From positions 682,001-746,000 of the forward strand of contig NZ_UNRA01000001.1 of assembly GCF_900537075.1 (NCBI RefSeq): 64,000 nucleotides of DNA, read 5' to 3'. Of this stretch, positions 15,398-24,696 are shown in pieces (within the stretch, counting starts at the first letter, position 1; every line of letters starts with the position of its first letter). A model generated the notes under the pieces. That model did no database searches. It had not been told where the DNA came from and saw only the letters and a program-made list of their open reading frames with translations. Position numbers and translations under genes: made by a program. Source of the DNA: Tropicibacter sp. Alg240-R139. GTDB lineage: Bacteria; Pseudomonadota; Alphaproteobacteria; Rhodobacterales; Rhodobacteraceae.

Positions 15398-17680
15398 ATG
15401 AGTCGCTTTGCCGCCCCCATCGCCGAGCAGATCTGGGATATGAAATACCGCTTTAAACAGGCGGATGGAACGCCCATCGATGTAACCGTGGAAGACAGCT
15501 GGCGGCGAATTGCACGCGATTTGGCCCGGGTCGAGACGGATCCGACGTATTGGGAAGAGCGGTTCTTTGAGGCTCTGGAGGATTTCAAATACCTGCCCGC
15601 TGGCCGGATTACGGCAGGCGCAGGTACCGCGCGTCAGGTGACCCTGTTCAACTGCTTTGTCATGGGCACGGTACCTGACAGCATGGGCGGCATCTTCGAT
15701 ATGCTGAAAGAGGCGGCTCTGACCATGCAACAGGGGGGGGGGATCGGGTACGATTTCTCGACCATCCGTCCGCGTGGGGCGGATGTGCACGGTGTCGCAG
15801 CTGATGCATCGGGCCCACTGTCGTTCATGGACGTTTGGGACGCCATGTGTCGGACGATCATGTCTGCCGGTTCGCGCCGAGGCGCAATGATGGCGACCAT
15901 GCGTTGCGATCACCCTGACATTGAACATTTCATCACCGCCAAATCTGATCCCGCCCGCCTGCGCATGTTCAACATGTCGGTGCTGGTGACCGATCCTTTC
16001 ATGGAAGCGGTCAAGGCAGACGGCCCATGGGAGCTGGTGTTCGGCGACAAGGTCTATCACACCGTGCAAGCGCGCGACCTGTGGAACAAGGTCATGCAGG
16101 CGACCTATGATTTTGCCGAACCGGGTGTGATCTTCATTGACCGGATCAACACCGCCAACAACCTCAGCTATGTGGAAACCATTGCCGCAACCAACCCCTG
16201 CGGCGAGCAGCCGTTGCCGCCTTATGGCGCCTGTTTGCTGGGATCGATCAACATGGCGCGTTTGGTCAAGAACCCGTTCGAAAAGGACGCGGAACTGGAC
16301 CCCGAAGCGATGCAGGACCTGGTCGCCACAGCCGTGCGGATGATGGACAACGTGGTCGATGCCTCCAAGTTCCCGCTACCTGAACAAGCGGCCGAGGCCC
16401 AAGCCAAGCGCCGGATCGGTCTGGGCGTCACAGGTCTTGCTGATGCGCTGTTGATGTTGGGCCTGCGCTATGGCTCGAACGAGGCGGCGCGTCAGACCGA
16501 ACGCTGGCTGCACGCGATCGCCCGCGCCGCGTATCTGGCGTCGGTGGATTTGGCGAAGGAAAAGGGGGCGTTCCCGCTGTTCGACGCCGAGAAATACCTG
16601 GCCAGTGGCACCATGCAAGCGATGGACGATGACGTGCGCGAGGCCATCCGCGAGCATGGCATCCGCAACGCCTTGCTGACCTCAATCGCGCCGACCGGCA
16701 CCATCTCTCTTTATGCTGGCAACGTCAGCTCGGGCATCGAGCCGGTGTTCGCCTATGCCTATACCCGTAAGGTTTTGCAAAAAGATGGCTCGCGCACCGA
16801 AGAAGAGGTTGTGGATTACGCGGTACAGATGTGGCGCGACAAGTTTGGTGACACGGAGCTGCCCGACTATTTCGTTAACGCGCAGACCCTGGCTCCGACA
16901 GAACACGTCAAGATGCAGGCGGCGGCGCAGAAATGGATCGACAGTTCGATTTCAAAGACGATCAATTGCCCCGAGGATATTTCGTTCGACGACTTTAAAG
17001 GTGTCTACATGCAGGCCTGGGACCAGGGCTGTAAGGGCTGTACCACCTATCGCCCGAATGACGTAACCGGCTCTGTCCTGACTGTGTCCGAAAGTTCAGA
17101 GAAAGCGCCGGGCGAAAGTGCTGATGCCCCGCATGAGGTCGAAGGCGGCGATGTGATCTACATGTCCGAACCGCTGGATAGACCGCAGTCGCTGGAAGGG
17201 TCCACATACAAGCTGAAATGGCCCGATAGCGAGCACGCGATCTATCTGACCATCAACGACATCATTATCGGAGGCCGTCGCCGTCCGTTCGAGGTTTTCA
17301 TCAATTCCAAGAACATGGAGCACTATGCCTGGACGCTGGCGCTGACCCGGATGATCTCGGCTGTGTTCCGTCGTGGCGGTGATGTGTCTTTTGTCGTTGA
17401 GGAGTTGAAAGCTGTGTTTGATCCTCGTGGCGGGGCGTGGGTGCAGGGTAAATACATCCCCTCGATTCTGGCGGCCATTGGCGGTGTAATCGAACAGCAC
17501 ATGGTTGCGATCGGATTCTTGGAAGGCGAAGGTATGGGATTAAAATCTGATCCCCAGGCGCAGGTGGTCAACACCGACACCAACCGCGGAAAAGCTTGCC
17601 CCAGCTGCGGACAATACGACCTAGTGATGATCGAAGGCTGTATGACGTGCCGCAGCTGCGGCCACTCCAAGTGTGGTTGA
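15398..17680 (+). CDS. nrdJ: adenosylcobalamin-dependent (class II) ribonucleoside-diphosphate reductase
   Basis: 760 residues from the ATG at 15398, preceded by CAAGGAAT; the frame is open upstream but lacks family similarity. It reduces ribonucleotides to deoxyribonucleotides using B12. Landmarks: NCFVMGTVPDSMGG with the redox-active cysteine, GGGIGYDFSTIRPRG, and NPCGEQPLPPYGACLLGSINMA with the radical-site cysteine and glutamate. There is a C-terminal TSCPD-type domain (~590-720) and a terminal zinc-ribbon/redox tail (CPSCGQYD, then CMTCRSCGHSKCG). This is a single-gene, oxygen-tolerant reductase common in Rhodobacteraceae. No B12 riboswitch or convincing NrdR box was found upstream. Confidence 0.94.
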   Translation: MSRFAAPIAEQIWDMKYRFKQADGTPIDVTVEDSWRRIARDLARVETDPTYWEERFFEALEDFKYLPAGRITAGAGTARQVTLFNCFVMGTVPDSMGGIFDMLKEAALTMQQGGGIGYDFSTIRPRGADVHGVAADASGPLSFMDVWDAMCRTIMSAGSRRGAMMATMRCDHPDIEHFITAKSDPARLRMFNMSVLVTDPFMEAVKADGPWELVFGDKVYHTVQARDLWNKVMQATYDFAEPGVIFIDRINTANNLSYVETIAATNPCGEQPLPPYGACLLGSINMARLVKNPFEKDAELDPEAMQDLVATAVRMMDNVVDASKFPLPEQAAEAQAKRRIGLGVTGLADALLMLGLRYGSNEAARQTERWLHAIARAAYLASVDLAKEKGAFPLFDAEKYLASGTMQAMDDDVREAIREHGIRNALLTSIAPTGTISLYAGNVSSGIEPVFAYAYTRKVLQKDGSRTEEEVVDYAVQMWRDKFGDTELPDYFVNAQTLAPTEHVKMQAAAQKWIDSSISKTINCPEDISFDDFKGVYMQAWDQGCKGCTTYRPNDVTGSVLTVSESSEKAPGESADAPHEVEGGDVIYMSEPLDRPQSLEGSTYKLKWPDSEHAIYLTINDIIIGGRRRPFEVFINSKNMEHYAWTLALTRMISAVFRRGGDVSFVVEELKAVFDPRGGAWVQGKYIPSILAAIGGVIEQHMVAIGFLEGEGMGLKSDPQAQVVNTDTNRGKACPSCGQYDLVMIEGCMTCRSCGHSKCG

Positions 17681-18225
17681 AATATTGATAACCTGGTTGT
17701 CTCTGTTTCAGGGTGCATAAAGAACCCATATGGGCGATTTCGTCGCCCATATGCCAAATGATTGTCGCCCACGGTTGCGTAACCTATTGAAATAAATCAT
17801 TATAGTTAAATCTCGAAACCTGGCGCTTCGACGATAGAATGCAGCTGCCGGTTTTCTGGCGGCTATTGACCCACTGCATGAAACCTGGATCATGATGAGC
17901 ATGGAATTGAACAAGCTCATACATGCCAACTACACCTGCTGACCAAGCAGCGACCTTCTCCCGAGCGGGCGATTGCTCGGAACGTTTCCCATCAAATGGA
18001 ATACTGTCATGACGAGAATGACGGATCCACCTCTCGGGAATCTCTTCAGTTGATGGCCTCCACACGCATCCATTTCAAAGGTCGAATACGGCGCTGACTT
18101 GAAGACGTCACGTTGGAGAGTGCGGGGCAACAGAGCCGTTGCTGAGACTGCTCAGACTTTGGTCATGGTCACTCTGTATCCAACCCAAAAGAATTTTTTT
18201 GGAAAAAATGGTTTTGAGGTGCGAG
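17681..18225. other. gene-free stretch downstream of nrdJ
   Basis: About 545 bases without a convincing gene. It holds the hairpin at 17727-17753 and otherwise shows only short frames with no recognisable product. Confidence 0.5.
17727..17753 (+). terminator. hairpin downstream of nrdJ
   Basis: A perfect 11-bp stem joins CATATGGGCGA (17727-17737) to TCGCCCATATG (17743-17753) across TTTCG. It lies 46 bases after the nrdJ stop and lacks a T-run. Confidence 0.55.
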
Positions 18226-18531
18226 ATGCCTCACGAACTGGATGACAAGTTAAAGAAATTAGCCGCGTCTGCAAACTACTCACCCGCTGGCCTGAAAGAC
18301 CTTTTTGAAGGCTGGGACATTGTGGATTTCATGATGGTCGAGGCAGCCAAGCTACGCCGTGAAGCACATAGAGCTCTCGCCTCGAATATGCCTGTGGCTC
18401 GCAAGGAAATGCGGCTCAAAGATGTTGAGAGAAAGCACAAGGAGATCATTGGCGCATTTTCTGAATGGCCGGGTGGTGCAGACTTTCATCACAAAAAGAT
18501 GGAGGCGATGCGACGCCACCTTGCAGAATGA
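18226..18531 (+). CDS. small hypothetical protein, mostly helical
   Basis: 101 residues from the ATG at 18226, which has GAGG six bases upstream; in-frame starts at 18139 and 18208 have no such site. The protein is charged and probably all-helical (ELDDKLKKLAASANYS at the N-terminus, KEMRLKDVERKHKEIIGAF near the end). I do not recognise it. It is followed after 93 bp by the zinc-finger-like gene at 18625. Both look like accessory genes rather than core genes. Confidence 0.5.
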   Translation: MPHELDDKLKKLAASANYSPAGLKDLFEGWDIVDFMMVEAAKLRREAHRALASNMPVARKEMRLKDVERKHKEIIGAFSEWPGGADFHHKKMEAMRRHLAE

Positions 18532-18624
18532 TGATCTGGCCGTCGGCGTCAGTTGCTGCGGCTCTTTATCGTCCGCTTGTTGCGTCCGGATATCCAACTT
18601 GCCAAATGATTTAAAGGAAAAACG

Positions 18625-19287
18625 ATGGGTGGTCTTGGTTCAGGCAGAAACGCGGCGATACTCACTACGACATTGGATGATCTGCCAAAATTCAATGTCG
18701 ATCACTTCGCGCAGGTGCATGGCTTGGGAGTGATGCTTTGGCAAGACTATGAACTCTCATTTGGCGGCTCCATATCGGTCAGCGTCTTGACTGACGCTAT
18801 TCGCTTCAGTTTCTTTGCGCCTACGTGGCGATATCCTTTTAATTCTGTTTTCTCAGCGCATCGCTTGGAGATGGTTCCCTGTACAAAAGGTGGTGTTAGA
18901 GGGCATCTCCAATGTGGAAACCTATCGCGTTCTAAAAGATGTGAGAGGATGTGCCGCGTTTTGTATTTCCTGGATGGGCAGCCAATGTGCAGACATTGCT
19001 GCGGCTTGCACTACCGATCTCAACAGAACGACCCTCTCGGTCCTGCCTTCGCCCGCCTACACCGCCTGAGGAGGCGTCTAGGTGCTTCTCCGGGCGCGGG
19101 AGCACTCGTGCCACCCAAGCCCAAGTTCATGCATCAGACGACCTATCTGCGCCTCTCAGCGCAAATTCTAGAGGCGTTTCGCTTTGTGGAAGCGCAAGAG
19201 CGCTCTCGTCAGAGGTCACTTATGAAATGGGCCAAGGCAATTGCCTCCAAAGCATCGCCGAAAAGCGCGGTCGGCCATGAAGACTAG
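18625..19287 (+). CDS. hypothetical protein with GGxGSGR start and cysteine cluster
   Basis: 220 residues starting MGGLGSGRN, an N-terminus that recurs in uncharacterised proteins of mobile or accessory regions. A central cysteine/histidine cluster (CGNLSRSKRCERMC, then CRHCCGLHYRSQ) suggests a zinc-binding module, followed by a basic, arginine-rich C-terminal helix region. Function unknown; nucleic-acid binding is an inference from the basic charge and zinc-like motif. It may form a pair with the gene at 18226. Confidence 0.6.
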   Translation: MGGLGSGRNAAILTTTLDDLPKFNVDHFAQVHGLGVMLWQDYELSFGGSISVSVLTDAIRFSFFAPTWRYPFNSVFSAHRLEMVPCTKGGVRGHLQCGNLSRSKRCERMCRVLYFLDGQPMCRHCCGLHYRSQQNDPLGPAFARLHRLRRRLGASPGAGALVPPKPKFMHQTTYLRLSAQILEAFRFVEAQERSRQRSLMKWAKAIASKASPKSAVGHED

Positions 19288-19656
19288 CAGAGGTTGGCGG
19301 CAAGCGCACCGGGTGCGCCTGAAGTCAGTTTTTTTGCTATCCCATGTGGAACTGAAGGTCAGAAGGGCGGATTCCGGCCATTCTCTGCATCTGCGAACTG
19401 ATCAAACCGCAACGTTGAATGCCGACATCCACATTCGCTCGAAACCGAGGTGTTCTCTGCACCGCCGCATGTCGGCAACGAGCCCTTACCAGCCGTTGGC
19501 CTGCGGCATGGGCGCTGCGGGCGCATTCGGCAGGTCGCAGCCCAAAGCAGACATGACCGATCTGCACGTCGGGCGCGGAGCAGACCTTCGCTGCGTTCCG
19601 CGCAAATGACTGACTTGTGAAATTCGAGAACTGTTGTTGATGAATTGGGTATAGGC
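19288..19656. other. gene-free stretch
   Basis: About 370 bases with no credible gene. A GC-rich hairpin (GCGCA-CCGGG-TGCGC, 19304-19318) followed by a TTTTTTT run at 19329 probably terminates the gene at 18625. The rest looks like degenerate non-coding sequence. Confidence 0.5.
19304..19336 (+). terminator. hairpin plus T-run after the 18625 gene
   Basis: GCGCA (19304-19308) and TGCGC (19314-19318) form a stem; a T7 run follows ten bases later. The same hairpin sequence, reverse-complemented, recurs at 26068-26082. Confidence 0.4.
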
Positions 19657-20766
19657 TTACAAATAGTTCATCATCTTGCTCACCCAAAACAGAATCTCGG
19701 CAAGCGCGGCAATTGCGCCGGCATCCTCGGTTATGATTAAAGCCGATCCCGATGCGCCCAGTTGAACTGCCTCTAAAGGCACGTCACTTGGAATTTCCAT
19801 GGTGATAATGAAACGCGTTCCGCCCCCGATTTCTCGCAAGGAAGGCAAGCCATTTCGTGGCGCAAAAACACCTTCCGCGCTGCCGAAGGGAATTGGCTTG
19901 ATCGCGGCTTTGAATTCGGAACCGGGCAAAGTTCGCAGAGCGATGCGTATTTCGTCGCCGGCCGAGATGTTGGTTCGGCTTGATTGCGGTAATGACGCGA
20001 CCAAGGCGCGGTCACCTTCTGTTGCAAAATTCACAGCGCCTCGCGTTGGCGCAACGCGATCCCCCACTCTCAAGTCCAGTGCCGTCACTTCGCCGTCCGC
20101 CGGGGCCCGGACGATGGTTTGATCAAGCGCCCATTGCGCTTTGGCAAGCTGCCCCCTGGCCTCAATGACACCGAAGTCGAGGTCATCGATTTTAGCTGCG
20201 ATCCTTCTCTCCAAGCTGGCTTTTCGTGCTTGAGCGGCGCGGATGGCGGCCGTCAACTGATCGATGGTGGATACGGCCTCTTGCATTTGAAAGCCGGTGG
20301 ATGCGCCGCGTTCCTCAAGGCGCACGATGTCGTCCCGGCGTTGAATGCCGAACTCCAATTGAGCCTTTAAGCGATCGATCTCAGCTATCGCGGCATCGAG
20401 ATCTAGGGTGAGCTGATCTGCGGCTGACTTGGCAGATTCCAAAGTTGCTTCGGCTATGGCCAAGTCGGCTTCTTGGGGGGTGGCGTCGATTGTGAAGAGG
20501 ACGGCGCCCTTTTGCACAGCAGTATTGGGTTTGACCTCGACACTTGTGATTGTACCACCAATATTGGGCCTGATTTCTACGACAGCGCCTTGAACCGAAA
20601 TTGGGCCCGTTGGCGTGGTATGATTAAGCAGGCCTATAACAACCAAAGCAATGACCAGAGCAATCGCATAAACAACGCCTTTTGACAGCGCATTCCATGG
20701 CAGCAACCGCAGCTTTGAGAAGACCAGCCAAACCAGACCAAAATAGGCTCCGAGTACAATTAGCAT
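19657..20766 (-). CDS. HlyD/YibH-like membrane-fusion protein
   Basis: 369 residues from the ATG at 20766, which has GAGGA eight bases upstream. Two hydrophobic segments lie near the N-terminus (~1-17 and ~33-48). Then come the first lipoyl half (GAVVEIRPNIGGTITSVEVK), a coiled-coil hairpin (~85-185), and the second lipoyl half (TIVRAPADGEVTALDLRVGDRVAP). It is last in a four-gene minus-strand operon behind the secreted metallo-hydrolase. No exporter partner is present. It is paralogous in type, though not close in sequence, to the protein at 10526. Confidence 0.8.
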   Translation of the reverse strand: MLIVLGAYFGLVWLVFSKLRLLPWNALSKGVVYAIALVIALVVIGLLNHTTPTGPISVQGAVVEIRPNIGGTITSVEVKPNTAVQKGAVLFTIDATPQEADLAIAEATLESAKSAADQLTLDLDAAIAEIDRLKAQLEFGIQRRDDIVRLEERGASTGFQMQEAVSTIDQLTAAIRAAQARKASLERRIAAKIDDLDFGVIEARGQLAKAQWALDQTIVRAPADGEVTALDLRVGDRVAPTRGAVNFATEGDRALVASLPQSSRTNISAGDEIRIALRTLPGSEFKAAIKPIPFGSAEGVFAPRNGLPSLREIGGGTRFIITMEIPSDVPLEAVQLGASGSALIITEDAGAIAALAEILFWVSKMMNYL

Positions 20767-20846
20767 TACCACCGTCCTCGATATTTTTGTTCGTCACCAG
20801 TGAAGCGGAGGCAGAACCACGTCTCGGCTCTGCCTCAGTTGGATTT

Positions 20847-22286
20847 CTAGAACTTGCCCAACTCTTTCAGGACTTCACGGTTCTTTTCGCGATGGCGCCA
20901 TGCTGCGCCCATGCTGTCCCTGAGGTTCTCCGGCAACATATCCATCGGAACCACCAGATCCCCATCCACCGGCCAGTGCTCAAGCAGTTCCGGTTTGTAG
21001 CCATCTGGGTAGTAGAGGTCCGGATCCAGTTCGCTTTCGCGGATAAAGGGCTCTTGAATGTCCTCCCGTGCGTGCGGCGGCGCGGGAACTACGAGTTGCT
21101 CGTTGGTAAAGTCGAACTGTGGTGCCCGTACGTTGGGGAACTCAGGCAGGATACCTTCACGTACCCAAATCTGGTCTTTGGTGACATTTACAACGATGCC
21201 GTCCGGTGCGCCAAAGTGGAACGGACCTTTCCAATGTTCGCGGATCTCAGCGACTGACTCCTCTAGGAGGTATTTGTCATAGCTCATATGGGTAGTCATG
21301 AAGAGACGCGGCTGGACCAAGTTGGCGATGTAACCCGCTGCGTAGGTCGGGGTGTGGTGCGTATCGATTGTGTAGCGGGCCAGGAATGGAGGCACACCTT
21401 GTACGCCTGAGTTAATTTCCACAACTTCCTGTTGTTGCTCGGTCACGTAGACGTCACAACCTTTGGCAAATTCAACGTCGAGCAAATTTGGTCGCCCATC
21501 GCCGGTCCAGACAAAACACAGGTCGTTCCAGTCCAAACGATAGGCCGATGCACCGTCTTTGGCGTGACTACGTTGCCAGTGGCGTACGGTCGCACCGTTT
21601 TTCTCGTAGATGATACCGCCGTTGTCTCTGAAATCGAACTCGTTTACTTCAATGTCCCAACCGGTTCCGGCCGGGAACACGCTGAATGCATCTCGGTGCC
21701 ACGCGGTCATCATCTTCATACCTTCGACCATTGCCGCGGTGCCATATTCAGGCGTGCGGCCAGACGGCCCGTGAACACGGAGAGGTTCATGCCATCCTCC
21801 GCTCCAGGTACGGAACATCCACAGGTACGGCAGCGCGCCAAAGTGATCGACGTGCAAGTGCGTAATGAAGACGTTGGTCAATTCGTTCAGAGCAACTCGG
21901 GCCGCCTGATAGTTCGCAACAGACCCTTCGCCGATGTCAAAAATGAAATTGTCGCCGTTGCCCAACTCTACGAACACAGAGGTGTTCATCTGACCCGGAC
22001 GAAGGATCGGCGCCGTGCCCATAAACGTAATTCTCATTTCTTCGGGCTGCACTTCTTCAGTGCCGGGGAACCAGTTGGCTGCACTCTGAAGCCAAGGCTG
22101 TGGGGAAATTCCCTCAAACATCAGCCCTTCTTTCCAACGGCCGTTTGGCACACCGCCGGTGAGTGCATTCTGAATATCTTCCGCAGACGATGGCTCACCC
22201 AACTCGGGCACCTGTTGCGCTTCAGCCCAACCAGTTAAAGACAGGGAGGCGATAGCCACCATTCCCAAAGTTCTGATTGTTTTCAT
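20847..22286 (-). CDS. secreted metallo-beta-lactamase-fold hydrolase
   Basis: 479 residues with a signal peptide (MKTIRTLGMVAIASLSLTGWAEAQ), so a periplasmic or secreted enzyme. The MBL zinc motif THLHVDHFG lies near residue 142, with later ligands in RSHAKDGAS, WTGDGRPN and TTHMSYDK. The C-terminal ~100 residues are an extension beyond the usual fold. Resemblance is to large MBL hydrolases annotated GntH-like (guanitoxin-cluster type); I recall this from family naming only and no such pathway is visible here. It lies 55 bp after the DUF3299 gene and 80 bp before the HlyD-like gene, in one operon. Confidence 0.8.
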   Translation of the reverse strand: MKTIRTLGMVAIASLSLTGWAEAQQVPELGEPSSAEDIQNALTGGVPNGRWKEGLMFEGISPQPWLQSAANWFPGTEEVQPEEMRITFMGTAPILRPGQMNTSVFVELGNGDNFIFDIGEGSVANYQAARVALNELTNVFITHLHVDHFGALPYLWMFRTWSGGWHEPLRVHGPSGRTPEYGTAAMVEGMKMMTAWHRDAFSVFPAGTGWDIEVNEFDFRDNGGIIYEKNGATVRHWQRSHAKDGASAYRLDWNDLCFVWTGDGRPNLLDVEFAKGCDVYVTEQQQEVVEINSGVQGVPPFLARYTIDTHHTPTYAAGYIANLVQPRLFMTTHMSYDKYLLEESVAEIREHWKGPFHFGAPDGIVVNVTKDQIWVREGILPEFPNVRAPQFDFTNEQLVVPAPPHAREDIQEPFIRESELDPDLYYPDGYKPELLEHWPVDGDLVVPMDMLPENLRDSMGAAWRHREKNREVLKELGKF

Positions 22287-22341
22287 TTTACCCTCCTAAA
22301 CGGACTTGCGGAAATAATTCCAATGGATGTGGACCCTGCGC

Positions 22342-23034
22342 CTACTTATATTGCTCGACTTCAACAGCGGTCATGACGTAGCTGGATTGCACGTTGAGCT
22401 GGCCGTCCGAGTACGTGACCAGTTCAACTTGTGTTTCGGCCTTCAACTCTCCAACGATCCAGACCGGGTCATACAGACCACGCAGAGGGTAGCCTGGCGG
22501 GTAGCGGACAAGGATCATCTGATTGGCAGGAGGTGGCGGTGTATGAATGCAGGCACCAGCCGTAGGCACTAATAGGAACTCGACCGCCGTGGCGCCATCC
22601 AGTTCCAATGGAACGATGTAGCCGGGCACGCGTACAGTTTGGGATAAAACTTCTGGGTTCGGCGCGCTGAGTTGCTGCTCATGCTCTGCCATCATGCGTT
22701 TGCGCTGTTCAAAATACCAGTCAGGATCCAACCCGTCCGCAGACAGGTTTTCGCGAATATCTTTGGCTTGAGATCTCTCAAAGTCGCTGGCGGTCGCAGC
22801 TTCTTTTACTTCTATCCGATAGAGCTTGGTGAGATCATTCCTTTGGCGAAAATCCAGAGTTTCAAAGGGATTTTCGCCTATGGTGACGGTTGGCAACAGG
22901 TCTTGCCAACCAAGGTTGCGCGGTTCTGCTGCAAGGCCTACCGAGCTTATCGACACAGTAACGCAAACGAGCCCGGTCAATTTAAAAACCACGGCGCTTG
23001 CTTTCTGAACTATGGTTTCGCGCAGATACGTCAT
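22342..23034 (-). CDS. exported DUF3299 protein
   Basis: 230 residues from the ATG at 23034, which has GAGAAGG upstream and overlaps the preceding stop codon (ATGA). The N-terminus has a signal-like hydrophobic stretch (VFKLTGLVCVTVSISSVGLA). The diagnostic region VPGYIVPLELDG, then FLLVPTAGACIHTPPPPANQ, matches DUF3299, a family of periplasmic proteins whose members sit near transporter and metal-related genes but have no established function. Second gene of the four-gene operon. A role in exporting or assembling something with the HlyD-like protein is an inference. Confidence 0.78.
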   Translation of the reverse strand: MTYLRETIVQKASAVVFKLTGLVCVTVSISSVGLAAEPRNLGWQDLLPTVTIGENPFETLDFRQRNDLTKLYRIEVKEAATASDFERSQAKDIRENLSADGLDPDWYFEQRKRMMAEHEQQLSAPNPEVLSQTVRVPGYIVPLELDGATAVEFLLVPTAGACIHTPPPPANQMILVRYPPGYPLRGLYDPVWIVGELKAETQVELVTYSDGQLNVQSSYVMTAVEVEQYK

Positions 23035-23270
23035 TGTGCGGGACCTTCTCTTGATTGGCGCTGCATCAGCCTGTTCATCTCGGTAGCAACCTCGCGCCGT
23101 ATCCGAGACCATTCCGCACGCTCATTGTCGCTAGCATCACACACAGCCTCCTTGCGGCACGCGGTTTCGTAATCCGCCAGTGCCTCTCGCAGGGCCTCGT
23201 TTTGATGCACAGCCCGCCGGATTTGGACGGCGATATGTGGCAGATCTTCCTCCAGGCGAGACATTGACAT
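23031..23270 (-). CDS. small coiled-coil-like protein, first gene of the DUF3299 operon
   Basis: About 79 residues (start uncertain: ATGs at 23270 and 23264, GTG at 23285; no clear ribosome site). Rich in Arg and Glu and probably one long helix hairpin (HIAVQIRRAVHQNEALREAL, SRIRREVATEMNRLMQ). No signal peptide. Its stop overlaps the DUF3299 start as ATGA, so the two are translationally coupled. Not recognised. Confidence 0.55.
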   Translation of the reverse strand: MSMSRLEEDLPHIAVQIRRAVHQNEALREALADYETACRKEAVCDASDNERAEWSRIRREVATEMNRLMQRQSREGPAQ

Positions 23271-23332
23271 TGCACTGTTGCCCACTAGTGTTTGGATACT
23301 CAGAACATGCGTAAATTCGATTTAATTCATAA

Positions 23333-23369
23333 GTGAGTCACAGTGAGCTGGGGGTGAGTTAACCGTGAG
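23333..23369 (+). repeat. four helically phased GTGAG direct repeats
   Basis: GTGAG occurs at 23333, 23343, 23354 and 23365, that is at 10, 11 and 11 bp spacing. The last copy is the GTG start of the regulator gene. The array lies in the divergent promoter region between the small-protein operon and the regulator, so it could be a multimeric activator or autoregulation site. Confidence 0.4.
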
Positions 23370-24696
23370 TACCCGCCGAAAAACCGATCACTATCAATCT
23401 GTTGATGAGAGCTCTCACGGAAAAATAGAGGCAGCTCTGAAGCGCCTGAACGAAAGCGCCGGGCTTTCAGGTTCGGCACGCTTACAGGAGTTCTTGTCCT
23501 ACGTTGTTGGTGAAACACTCGCCGGGCGCGGCTCTCAGATTCGTGGCAAATCCGTGGCTGTTGATGTCTACGGGCGAAGCCTGGAAGAAGATGCCGGGCT
23601 GAACCTTGTCCGTGTCGAAGCACGACGTCTACGTCGTCTTTTGACAGAGTACTACGACGCAGATGGTAAACATGAGCCGGTTCATATCTTGATAGATGCC
23701 GGAGGGTATCGCCCGCGGTTCGAATTCACCGATGTTGGCGAAATGGAGGACAAATCTGAGAATGAAGCTCGTTCACCCTCGCGTGGTTTCTGGCCTTGGT
23801 CGTTGGCCGCAGTAGCTGCGATTGCCGCAATCGGAATGGGCGCGGTGATGATTTTGCGGACACCCGGCACAGGCCCCCACCTTGCCGGGGTGAATGATCC
23901 ACAACGTGCGGCTCTCCGGCAACATTCTGTGCTGTCCCTTCAGGCCAAGAACATAGCTGGGCAGGCACAAGGCATGTTGTTCCCAGTGTTTGATCTCAAA
24001 CGTCAAGAACTGGCGCTCGGCATGTTTCGGCATGCAATTGAACTCGACCCGTCGTTGTCCGACGGCCATGCTGGAGCGGGTCAGACAATGACGGTGTTAG
24101 GCATGTTCAGCCCAGATCAGAATGCGGCGGCGGCCTACCGTCAGGATGCGATTGACAGCACCCGTCATGCGCTCAAGTTAGCACCGATCAATGCTTGGGC
24201 AAATGGCGCCAACGGCTTTGCTTTGGCAGCTTCGGGCGACTATGAAGCAGCGATACGGTACGCAAAAATCGCCGAGCAGCTTGCTCCGAATGATGGTCAC
24301 GTAAGGGATTTGATCGGTATGACAGCGATAATAGCTGATGAGGCAAAGCTGGCGGCCTTGGCCAGCGATCCCAAGGTTAGGCGCGAAGGGATCGGGCGAT
24401 TTGGATCTCGTAACATTTGGGCTGTATCGCAGCTTATGTTGGGCAACTACCCTGAAACCATCGAAGCCTTCGAAGGCGCGGCTGCATCAGGGGCGCCTGT
24501 AAGCCCGCCTTCATTGCTGTTTCAAGCAGTTGCCTATGATCAAATGGGAGACGATCACAAAGCTAAGGCATTGATGTCAGAAATGTATAGGACGTGGCCC
24601 GAATTTCCTGCCTTATCTATCGTTGACGCCATGTTTCGCGAAGGCTCGCATGTGAAACGGGTCGTATTGAAGACGCTTGAGAAGTCTCTTGATTGA
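23365..24696 (+). CDS. membrane-anchored regulator: N-terminal DNA-binding-like domain, TM helix, TPR-like repeats
   Basis: 443 residues from a GTG start. Residues ~18-115 match the N-terminal module seen in many alphaproteobacterial TPR or adenylate-cyclase-like proteins: RLQEFLSYVVGETLAGR, then IRGKSVAVDVYGRS and LVRVEARRLRRLLTEYY. This module is thought to be a winged-helix-like domain. One transmembrane helix follows (~140-157), then periplasmic helical repeats (ELDPSLSDGHAGAG, KLAPINAWANGANG, QLAPNDGHVRDLIG) that read as TPRs. The layout resembles one-component membrane regulators of the CadC/ToxR kind. It is divergent from the four-gene operon and probably controls it. Confidence 0.7.
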   Translation: MSTRRKTDHYQSVDESSHGKIEAALKRLNESAGLSGSARLQEFLSYVVGETLAGRGSQIRGKSVAVDVYGRSLEEDAGLNLVRVEARRLRRLLTEYYDADGKHEPVHILIDAGGYRPRFEFTDVGEMEDKSENEARSPSRGFWPWSLAAVAAIAAIGMGAVMILRTPGTGPHLAGVNDPQRAALRQHSVLSLQAKNIAGQAQGMLFPVFDLKRQELALGMFRHAIELDPSLSDGHAGAGQTMTVLGMFSPDQNAAAAYRQDAIDSTRHALKLAPINAWANGANGFALAASGDYEAAIRYAKIAEQLAPNDGHVRDLIGMTAIIADEAKLAALASDPKVRREGIGRFGSRNIWAVSQLMLGNYPETIEAFEGAAASGAPVSPPSLLFQAVAYDQMGDDHKAKALMSEMYRTWPEFPALSIVDAMFREGSHVKRVVLKTLEKSLD

